Origin: Verrucomicrobia bacterium UBA740 | GTDB taxonomy: Bacteria; Verrucomicrobiota; Kiritimatiellia; RFP12; UBA1067 | Assembly (NCBI GenBank): GCA_002298665.1 | Contig: DBKW01000082.1 | Coordinates: forward strand, 19,239-32,452 | Direction: 5' to 3' | Length of the DNA: 13,214 nucleotides | Shown: piece after piece, positions 8,355 to 13,214 of the stretch | Layout of the letters: the number at the start of each line of letters is the position of its first letter | Position numbering within the stretch: position 1 is the stretch's first letter | The notes under the pieces: model-generated | Database searches by the model: none | What the model was told of the DNA's origin: nothing | Seen by the model: the letters and a program-made list of their open reading frames with translations, nothing else | Position numbers and translations under genes: made by a program

Positions 8355-9452
8355 ATGCGCCGCGTCTCCTTCCGCCTGGCCGCCAATGTCGCGCTGCTCT
8401 GCCTGCCTACGCTCGTCGTGTTCTGCGCCGCACTCTTCTTCTATGTGCGCGACGTGCCACGCCTGATCCAGAACGAAAAGCGGCGCGTGCGGTCCGAATA
8501 TCGCGAAATGGCCCTCGCCCTGAAAGAGGCCTGCGACCCCGCGCGGCGCGCGACCGAAACGCGCGGCTGGAGCCGCACCTCCTCCAAAGGCCGCATGGCG
8601 CCCGGCGAGTGGGGCTTCTTCCCGGCTTCCGCGGGCGAAATAACGGTCTGGTACCGGCAAGGCCGCCAATATTATGCCCGGAACGTGCCGCCGTTGAAGG
8701 AGACGGACTTCCAGTTCGCATTCCTTGCCGGCGCCGCAGGCGTACTCTTTCTTCTCCTCCTCTTGACGGTCCTGGGCATCCGCTTCTTCGTTTCCGAAAC
8801 CCGCGCGCGGGAGGATCTGCTCGCGGCCGCGGCGCACGACCTGACGACGCCGCTCGTGGGTCTGCGCCTCTTGGTCGGACGCGAAAACGCCGAAGCGCAC
8901 CGGCTTGTCGAGCGGCTCTTGCGGCTCGTGGACAACATAAAGGACTATCTGCGCCCCGGCGGCGTCCGCGCCGCGCTTTCGTGCACCCAAGTGGACCTGC
9001 TCGCCGCCTATCGGGAGGCCTACGGCCTTTTCGCCGCAGACTACCGCGATTTGTCGGGCGGACGCGACATCGCCGTCCATGCGGATGGGCCCGGCCCATG
9101 GCGGGTGTGGGCGGACGAAACGCGCCTCCTGCAGATCGTCTGGAATCTGCTCGCGAACGAACTCAAATACGCCGCGCCGCACGGTCCGCTCGACGTGCAT
9201 GTCAAACGCGACGTGAAGCGGGTCGAACTCGCCTTTGCCGATGTGGGCCCCGGTATGACGGCACGCGAGCGAAAGCGGGCCTTTGCGCGCTATTACCGGG
9301 CGCGCAATGCGCTGCGCACGGGCAAGGGCGGCTTCGGAATCGGCCTGTGCGTCTCGCGCGAGTTCGCCCGCCGCATGGGGGGCGATCTGACGGTCGCGGC
9401 GAACCAGCCGCGCGGCTGCGTATTTACGCTGACCCTGCGCGCGGCCCCTTGA
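8355..9452 (+). CDS. orphan sensor histidine kinase (365 aa)
   Basis: Membrane-bound two-component kinase with an unknown signal. The order is: span at about 11-31; external sensor region at about 32-121 with no recognised domain; span at about 122-144; dimerisation/phosphoacceptor helix with H161 in AAHDLTTPL (159-167); and a catalytic ATP-binding domain with N box NLLANELKYA (264-273, Asn268), G1 box DVGPG (296-300), F-box region RAFARYYRAR (308-317) and G2 box GKGGFGIGL (323-331). Only about 17 residues lie between the second span and the phosphoacceptor His, so there is no room for a HAMP domain. H161 to the end of the second DHp helix (YLR, 198-200) is about 7 residues shorter than in EnvZ as I recall it. 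No response regulator is adjacent. ATG lies 9 nt after the preceding stop, with a weak RBS. Its stop faces the convergent peptidase gene 9 bp away. Confidence 0.92.
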   Translation: MRRVSFRLAANVALLCLPTLVVFCAALFFYVRDVPRLIQNEKRRVRSEYREMALALKEACDPARRATETRGWSRTSSKGRMAPGEWGFFPASAGEITVWYRQGRQYYARNVPPLKETDFQFAFLAGAAGVLFLLLLLTVLGIRFFVSETRAREDLLAAAAHDLTTPLVGLRLLVGRENAEAHRLVERLLRLVDNIKDYLRPGGVRAALSCTQVDLLAAYREAYGLFAADYRDLSGGRDIAVHADGPGPWRVWADETRLLQIVWNLLANELKYAAPHGPLDVHVKRDVKRVELAFADVGPGMTARERKRAFARYYRARNALRTGKGGFGIGLCVSREFARRMGGDLTVAANQPRGCVFTLTLRAAP

Positions 9453-9461
9453 CGCCCGCCG

Positions 9462-10511
9462 TCACTTGGCGCTTTTCGACAAGACTTCGCAGCCGTCCTT
9501 CGTGATGAGGACGAGATCCTCTATGCGGACGCCGAGGTTGCCTTCCAGATAGACGCCCGGCTCGATGGTGACGCTCATGCCCGGCTCGAGAACCGTCTTG
9601 TCGCCTTTGCGCGCCGTGGGGGCTTCGTGGATCTCGAGCCCGACGCCGTGCCCGAGCGCATGCCCGAACGCCGCGCCGAAGTGGTTCGCCGTCAGATAGT
9701 CGCGCGCCACGGCGTCGAGTTCCCCCGTCGTCAACCCCGGCCGGGCGGCGGCGATGGCGCGGCGGTTGGCCTCGAGAACCAGCGCGTAGACTTGCGCGTA
9801 GAGCTTCGACGGACGCGCGGGGACGATGTTGCGCGTCATGTCCGAACAGTAGCCGTCGAGCTTGACGCCCATGTCCACGAGAATGGGCGCGCGCCCGTTC
9901 CAGACCGTCTTGTCCGGAACATGGTGGCATTCCGCGGCGTTTTTCCCGATGCACACGATCGTCTCGAACGCCTCGCCGTCCCCGCGTTCGATCATGAGAC
10001 GGCGGATGACGCGCGCCATGTCCTGCTCGGTCATGCCCGGACGGAACCGCGCTTTCGCCGCGGACCAGATTTCGTCGTTCAGCTTTTCCGCCGCGCGCAG
10101 CCGGTCGCATTCCGCCGGCGTTTTGACGGCGCGCAGCGCGCTGAGGTCGGCCGCGACGTCCGTGATTTCGGCGCGCGGGAAGACTTTCGCCAGCCGCTCC
10201 CACTGCGCATGCGGAATGGACGATTCCAATCCCGCGGCGCGGCACGTCGACAGGGGTTTCGTCCCCGAGAAGACGGCGCAATCCCGAACCTCGATCCACG
10301 GCGCCGTGCGGTGCACCATGGGAATGTAGCGAAAATCCGTATAGAATACGGGGTCGCCCTGGGCCCGCACGAGCAGATAGGCGTTGTCGCAGGCGACGCC
10401 CGTCAGCGCGCGGACGTTGGCTTCGTCGCGGACGACGGCGCAGGTGAGCTTTCGGGCGCGCAGGCGCCGGCGGAACGCGTCCAGCCGCGCGGCAAATGGA
10501 TTCGTTTTCAT
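9462..10511 (-). CDS. M24-family Xaa-Pro aminopeptidase (349 aa)
   Basis: Metallopeptidase of the PepP/PepQ group, expected to remove an N-terminal residue preceding proline or to cleave X-Pro dipeptides; cytoplasmic, with no signal peptide. It has an N-terminal creatinase-like domain (1 to about 128) and a C-terminal pita-bread catalytic domain. The five metal ligands are in place: Asp213 (LVDMG), Asp224 (CSDMTR), His288 (GHALGHGVG), Glu317 (TIEPG) and Glu331 (RIED). His196, His284 and His295 occupy the spacings of the PepP substrate-binding histidines. The length is nearer the short bacterial/archaeal X-Pro enzymes (about 350 aa) than E. coli PepP (about 440). ATG overlaps the stop of the upstream pseudopilin gene by 4 bp (ATGA), with GGGGA 7 nt upstream. 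It is the last gene of the pilin-type operon, an unusual position. Aminopeptidase versus dipeptidase specificity cannot be decided here. Confidence 0.93.
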   Translation of the reverse strand: MKTNPFAARLDAFRRRLRARKLTCAVVRDEANVRALTGVACDNAYLLVRAQGDPVFYTDFRYIPMVHRTAPWIEVRDCAVFSGTKPLSTCRAAGLESSIPHAQWERLAKVFPRAEITDVAADLSALRAVKTPAECDRLRAAEKLNDEIWSAAKARFRPGMTEQDMARVIRRLMIERGDGEAFETIVCIGKNAAECHHVPDKTVWNGRAPILVDMGVKLDGYCSDMTRNIVPARPSKLYAQVYALVLEANRRAIAAARPGLTTGELDAVARDYLTANHFGAAFGHALGHGVGLEIHEAPTARKGDKTVLEPGMSVTIEPGVYLEGNLGVRIEDLVLITKDGCEVLSKSAK

Positions 10512-10822
10512 TGTTCAGTCCCCAGTTTGAGTGGTGGAAAATAGACTTTTTCCGTGATTTCGATTTTCTTTTCTTTTCGGCCGAAGACGTAGTCAGCGGC
10601 GAGCGCGTCGAGTTCCACGGTGCGCCTCGCCGTCCGTTCCGTCGCCGTGAAGCCCGCGGCCACAGCCCGCGTGCCCGCCTCGGATCGCGCCTCCCGCTGC
10701 GCGTCCAGCGACTGCACGCTGTAGGCGGCGAACGCGAAAAGGGCGGCGAGCACGAGCGCGAGCGCGAACATCCCGAGCGCGAGTTCGATAAGGGCCTGTC
10801 CGCGGCGCTTGTCAGTGCCCAT
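10508..10822 (-). CDS. TadE-like pseudopilin, second copy (104 aa)
   Basis: Small secreted or membrane pilin-like protein. The N-terminus is positively charged and is followed by RRG|QALIELALGM: Gly8 before the predicted prepilin-peptidase cut and Glu13 at +5 of the mature chain, the Flp/TadE class signature. A single hydrophobic helix follows at about 11-34, then a basic/acidic soluble tail (GTRAVAAGFTATER, later KEKKIEITEKVYFP). The start is chosen at 10822, with GGGGGAGGGA 6 nt upstream. It overlaps the end of the TadG-like gene by 11 bp and the start of the peptidase gene by 4 bp, which argues for coupled translation. Assembly or priming of a Tad pilus is the likely role by family; no direct evidence exists for this copy. 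Confidence 0.83.
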   Translation of the reverse strand: MGTDKRRGQALIELALGMFALALVLAALFAFAAYSVQSLDAQREARSEAGTRAVAAGFTATERTARRTVELDALAADYVFGRKEKKIEITEKVYFPPLKLGTEQ

Positions 10823-12212
10823 GGCGGGTCCCTCCCCCGGCGCCGCTTCCGCCCGCGGGGCGCACGCACGTGGCGGAATTGTAGTTGAGCCAGCGCGAAC
10901 CCGTCTCGTGGAAAGACGCGCGCTCCCACGTCCGCAATTGCCGGCAATACCAGCACCCGCCCTCGAATCGGGGCCCCCCCGCCAGATAGCGCCCCAGATG
11001 GTCCTGCTGATGGACGATCCACGCGTAGTCGGCCGTCGCGCCGTCGCTCCCGTTGGCGGCGTCCACGGGAATGAGCCGCACGTCCGTGAAGACGGGCAGG
11101 ACGAACCCGTTCGCCGCCGTGACGGGCTCCTCGCCCGGGAGCTTGCCGAAGGGCTTCGCCGCGGCGACCCACGTATGCGTGTGGGTCGTCTCCTGCGTCG
11201 TCGACGGTACGTCGCCGCGGACGCGGCAGACCGCCGAGCAGCCGCGCACGTTGTAGGGCGCGCGCATCTCGCCGTCCAGCGGAAACTCCGCGCCGTCCGG
11301 ATCGTCCGCGAGGCGGCGTCCGTCGAACCACCGCCCCCAGTGGCGCGCGTCGAAACAGAACCAGACCTGCGTGTCGTTTGTCAGAAGCGGCGGCGGCCGG
11401 GTCTCGTCCAGGGACGGGGCGGCCGCGCCGGCGCCGGCGAGAAGGGCCTTGATCGCGTCGAACGAGAGGATGTCCGTGAGCGCCGTCTGCCGCGGTTCGA
11501 CATGCAGGGAGAAGATCTCGCTGTTGGCGCAGTTCGGTTCGCGCCGCGCGTTCTCGAACGGATCCCCCCACGCCGTGTGGTGCGTGTAGTTCCGCAAGGC
11601 GCTTTCGGCGTTGAAGTGGAACCAGCACCAGTTGCGCGCGGCGATGGCGTAGTAGAAGTCGCGGTTGAAGAGCAGATGCCCGCCGACCGTGTCGAAATAC
11701 TCGATGTTGTCCGCCCCGACCGCAAACGAGCCGTTCGCCAGCCCCGCCCACGCCTGCAGATAGTCCGTCCACGCGCCTGGCCAGGAAGGCGGGTAGACGT
11801 CGGGCGCCTGCGAATAGCTGTCCGCGATGGTCGCGACATGGCGCCGGAGCAGTTCGCGGAATTCGCCGCGCGGCGCCAGATCGTACTTGTCCCGCGCCAC
11901 GCCGTTCGCCGCGAGCAGGGCGTCCAGCGGACCGAGCAGGGCGAGCCGCCGCTGTTCCTGGACGATCTCCTCGCACCGCCCGGCGTCATCGCGGATGGCG
12001 GCCCGGATGTGTTCTACGTTGAGCCGCCCGATTTCGTTCAGGATCCGTCCCTGTTCGGCGGCGGCCGCGAGCGCGGCGGCGTCCCCCGCGTTCTGCAGCC
12101 TGTTCTTGGCGCGCACGGCGAGAAAGGCGTCCACGTTCGTCAGCGCCAGAATGCAGATCGCCACGAGCGCCAAAAGCAGATAGAGCGCGACTTGTCCGGA
12201 CCGTGCCCGCAT
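10812..12212 (-). CDS. TadG-like (Tad-domain) secreted protein with Cys/Trp-rich C-terminal region (466 aa)
   Basis: Residues 1-54 match the TadE/TadG N-terminal domain: RSG|QVALYLLLAL, a membrane helix at about 8-25, then the hallmark AKNRLQNAGDAAALAAAA (35-52). The remaining 410 residues match no family I recognise. They are rich in Trp, Tyr and His and have nine Cys outside the membrane helix (80, 196, 228, 286, 325, 329, 420, 423, 449), including CSAVC and CWYC pairs that could form disulfides after export. By topology this part should be outside the inner membrane. TadG proteins usually carry a large C-terminal domain, sometimes adhesive. ATG 12212 lies 2 nt after the upstream TadE stop, with AGGGG 8 nt before it. 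The frame remains open to 12608, but that stretch is the TadE gene out of frame. The 3' end overlaps the next gene by 11 bp. Confidence 0.85.
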   Translation of the reverse strand: MRARSGQVALYLLLALVAICILALTNVDAFLAVRAKNRLQNAGDAAALAAAAEQGRILNEIGRLNVEHIRAAIRDDAGRCEEIVQEQRRLALLGPLDALLAANGVARDKYDLAPRGEFRELLRRHVATIADSYSQAPDVYPPSWPGAWTDYLQAWAGLANGSFAVGADNIEYFDTVGGHLLFNRDFYYAIAARNWCWFHFNAESALRNYTHHTAWGDPFENARREPNCANSEIFSLHVEPRQTALTDILSFDAIKALLAGAGAAAPSLDETRPPPLLTNDTQVWFCFDARHWGRWFDGRRLADDPDGAEFPLDGEMRAPYNVRGCSAVCRVRGDVPSTTQETTHTHTWVAAAKPFGKLPGEEPVTAANGFVLPVFTDVRLIPVDAANGSDGATADYAWIVHQQDHLGRYLAGGPRFEGGCWYCRQLRTWERASFHETGSRWLNYNSATCVRPAGGSGAGGGTRHGH

Positions 12213-12214
12213 GT

Positions 12215-12679
12215 TCAGCGCCCCTGGAAGTTCATGTAGAAGGGGGCGTGCGCCTCGATTTCGGATCTCCCGTCCATCGCCCAATCCTCTTCCGTCTCGA
12301 GGCGGACCTCCGACCGCACGCGTGTGGCGTCCTCCTGCAGGCTCAGGCGCGTCGTCGCCCAGCGGGCGTAGTCCAGAACGCCGCGGGCCCGTCCGCCCGT
12401 CTCGGACGCGAGATAGTCCGGCACGAGCCGGGCGACGTCCACGTCCGTCCCAGTCGGCCACAGGCGGCGGCCGGCGGCGGGGATGAGCGCGGCGCGTGCG
12501 GTCTTCTGGCACATGAAGGCGTTGAACCCGACGATCCGCGCCCGTGCGGCGCGCGCCGCGGCGTGTTCGGCGAAGAGGCGCGCGGCGAGCATCTCCGAAA
12601 AACGCCACGCCACGAGCAGGATCCCGGTGACGATAATGACGGCGAACACCGTCTCGATCATCGCCTGGCCGCGGCGCAT
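12215..12679 (-). CDS. TadE-like pseudopilin (154 aa)
   Basis: Begins MRRG|QAMIETVFAVIIV: two Arg, Gly4 at the predicted prepilin cut, Glu9 at +5 of the mature protein, and a hydrophobic helix at about 9-24, as in TadE minor pilins. The rest is a soluble tail of about 125 residues with alternating Arg/Glu (RVRSEVRLETEEDW) and one Cys (57). TadE-type proteins are minor pilins or assembly factors of Flp pili, processed by the dedicated prepilin peptidase; this assignment follows family pattern. The start is taken at 12679, where ATG overlaps the Flp stop by one base (TGATG). The open frame continues upstream to 12967, but that part reads through Flp out of frame and has no pilin-like start. TadG-like follows after 2 nt. 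Confidence 0.86.
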   Translation of the reverse strand: MRRGQAMIETVFAVIIVTGILLVAWRFSEMLAARLFAEHAAARAARARIVGFNAFMCQKTARAALIPAAGRRLWPTGTDVDVARLVPDYLASETGGRARGVLDYARWATTRLSLQEDATRVRSEVRLETEEDWAMDGRSEIEAHAPFYMNFQGR

Positions 12680-12900
12680 CAGTCTTCGCCCAGCTGCTTG
12701 ATCGTCTCTTCGCTGATGGACTCGACCTTTTCCTTGGCCGTGTCGCCTTCCTGCTCCGAAAGCGCCTGCGCGGCGCCGCTCGCCTTGCGTCCGATGGCGC
12801 GGCTGAGATAGGTGAAGACGGCGATGAGCGTGATGGCGATGAGCGCCACGATGATGATGTATTCCACCATCGTCTGCCCGCGCCTGAATGCTTTCTTCAT
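12679..12900 (-). CDS. flp: Flp-type pilin (73 aa)
   Basis: Major-subunit-type prepilin of the Tad/Flp pilus. The leader MKKAFRRG is followed by QTMVEYIIIVALIAITLIAV, matching the Flp rule G|XXXXEY with Glu13 and Tyr14 at +5 and +6, then a hydrophobic helix to about residue 32 and a short hydrophilic tail (EGDTAKEKVESISEETIKQL) that is highly charged. Length is typical for Flp prepilins (about 50-80 aa). The start is set by a good AAGGAG (12908-12913), 7 nt before ATG 12900; the same frame is open up to 13197, but nothing pilin-like precedes this Met. It lies 44 nt downstream of a second, shorter Flp-like gene and is coupled to the TadE-like gene by a one-base overlap. Expression is expected from the promoter at 13108-13136. 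Confidence 0.9.
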   Translation of the reverse strand: MKKAFRRGQTMVEYIIIVALIAITLIAVFTYLSRAIGRKASGAAQALSEQEGDTAKEKVESISEETIKQLGED

Positions 12901-12944
12901 GTCTGTGCTCCTTGCTTTTGCGTTTGATGCGACGACTGTGTCCG

Positions 12945-13100
12945 TCAGGGATATTCGCCGCGGACAAGTTCCACCGTGCGCGCGGACTTGGCTTTCGCCG
13001 CGGATGCGACCGCGCCCATCACGGCGAAAACCGTGAGCAGACACGCGAGCACCAAAACGTACTCGAGAAGCGCTTGTCCGGACAATCCCTTGGCTTTCAT
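12945..13100 (-). CDS. small Flp-like pilin (51 aa), first gene of the cluster
   Basis: A short gene read from ATG 13100 to TGA at 12945-12947. The product begins MKAKGLSG|QALLEYVLVLA: basic leader, Gly8, then Glu13 and Tyr14 at +5/+6, exactly the Flp prepilin rule. A hydrophobic helix runs to about residue 33, and then the tail SAAKAKSARTVELVRGEYP. It is only 51 residues, with a mature form of about 43, and shares the motif but not the tail with the 73-residue pilin downstream, so it is a divergent paralogue. AGGA lies 3 nt from the ATG, closer than usual. The predicted transcription start from the extended -10 box falls within about one or two bases of the ATG, so the mRNA may be leaderless. 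Short length makes purely statistical gene calling weak; the motif and its position are the main support. Confidence 0.8.
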   Translation of the reverse strand: MKAKGLSGQALLEYVLVLACLLTVFAVMGAVASAAKAKSARTVELVRGEYP

Positions 13101-13107
13101 GATTCCT

Positions 13108-13136
13108 ATTATACCATAATCGCCTTGCGCTGCCTA
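13108..13136 (-). promoter_or_regulatory. extended -10 promoter of the pilin operon
   Basis: On the minus strand, TGGTATAAT is a perfect extended -10 element (TATAAT at 13113-13108, preceded by TGG). A weak -35 candidate TAGGCA (13136-13131, 4 of 6) sits 17 bp upstream. The expected transcription start is about 13101, adjacent to the ATG at 13100. This is the only clear promoter ahead of the six-gene minus-strand cluster. Confidence 0.72.
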
Positions 13137-13154
13137 GACAACCCGCCGCGCCGG

Positions 13155-13214
13155 CCCCACCCATGGTAGGGGCGCGTCTACACGACGGTGGCGCCAACCC
13201 ACCCCATGGTAGGG
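13155..13214. repeat. CCCATGGTAGGG direct repeat with intervening GC-rich hairpin (cut by window edge)
   Basis: The 12-mer CCCATGGTAGGG occurs at 13160-13171 and again at 13203-13214, 43 bp apart, with further flanking C and G runs shared. Between the copies, GGCGCGTC (13171-13178) can pair with GACG (13184-13187) and CGCC (13192-13195) around a TACAC loop, with GTGG bulged out. No gene covers this area. It could be a REP-like or tandem intergenic repeat extending to the right, or a paired operator upstream of the pilin promoter. Confidence 0.55.

Noticed and set aside
9440..9480. Bidirectional terminator between the convergent kinase and peptidase genes
   Set aside because: Only a 4-bp GACG/CGTC inverted repeat without a U-tract is visible, which is too weak to call.
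10337..10351. Perfect palindrome CCGTAT-AGA-ATACGG
   Set aside because: It lies inside the peptidase gene and encodes the conserved-looking VFYTDFRY stretch. Six-base arms can arise by chance and nothing else suggests a site.
9424..11976. 850-codon minus-strand frame spanning the peptidase and pilin genes
   Set aside because: It is Arg-rich without family features, and the other minus-strand frame carries intact M24 and pilin motifs.
10809..12239. 476-codon plus-strand frame opposite the TadG-like gene
   Set aside because: Composition is typical of an antisense shadow (Arg, Val, Pro). The minus strand has a Tad domain, RBS and overlapping neighbours.
12213..12608. Upstream extension of the TadG-like frame to 12608
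   Set aside because: The extension is Arg-rich and reads the TadE gene out of frame. The pilin-type N-terminus with RBS starts at 12212.
12901..13197. Upstream extension of the Flp frame to 13197
   Set aside because: It would bury the prepilin leader about 100 residues inside the protein, and it overlaps the 51-aa pilin gene and the promoter.

Overview
This is a gene-dense, GC-rich (roughly 60-65% by eye) bacterial chromosomal window with almost no intergenic space. Membrane and envelope genes, a fused SecDF and a Tad-type pilin cluster suggest a Gram-negative-type bacterium. A PVC-superphylum member (Kiritimatiellota/Lentisphaerota/Verrucomicrobiota-like) is my best guess from gene style and composition. 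There is no rRNA or other phylogenetic marker here, so that is inference only. I see no tRNA, rRNA, CRISPR array, insertion sequence or phage gene.

Left two thirds, + strand (1-9452). The window opens inside the 3' part of apt (adenine phosphoribosyltransferase). It is followed by an unrecognised membrane protein with one perfect EF-hand loop, gluQ (glutamyl-Q tRNA(Asp) synthetase), uppP (undecaprenyl-pyrophosphate phosphatase), a fused secDF, nrnA (DHH-family nanoRNase/pAp phosphatase), an ELM1/DUF1022-family protein and an orphan sensor histidine kinase. Genes abut or overlap: 0 nt between the EF-hand gene and gluQ, an 8-bp gluQ/uppP overlap, 2 nt for secDF/nrnA, an ATGA overlap for nrnA/elm1 and 9 nt for elm1/kinase. 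The one clear promoter is TGGACT-17 bp-TATAAT, inside the last codons of uppP. It splits the strand into an upstream run (apt to uppP) and a secDF-nrnA-elm1-kinase unit.

Right third, - strand (13136 back to 9462). A strong extended -10 promoter drives a compact Tad/Flp-type pilus cluster. In order of transcription it holds a 51-residue Flp-like pilin, a 73-residue Flp pilin, a TadE-like pseudopilin (154 aa), a large TadG-like protein (466 aa, cysteine- and aromatic-rich), a second TadE-like pseudopilin (104 aa) and an M24-family Xaa-Pro aminopeptidase whose start overlaps the last pseudopilin stop by 4 bp. Four of the five pilin-like products carry a G|QxxxE cleavage signature and the fifth has G|Q without the Glu. 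The ATPase, secretin, platform proteins and prepilin peptidase needed for assembly are not in this window. The histidine kinase and the peptidase converge with only 9 bp between their stops.

Right edge (13137-13214). This short non-coding stretch holds two copies of a 12-bp CCCATGGTAGGG motif 43 bp apart, flanking a GC-rich hairpin. It looks like the beginning of a repeat that continues beyond the window.
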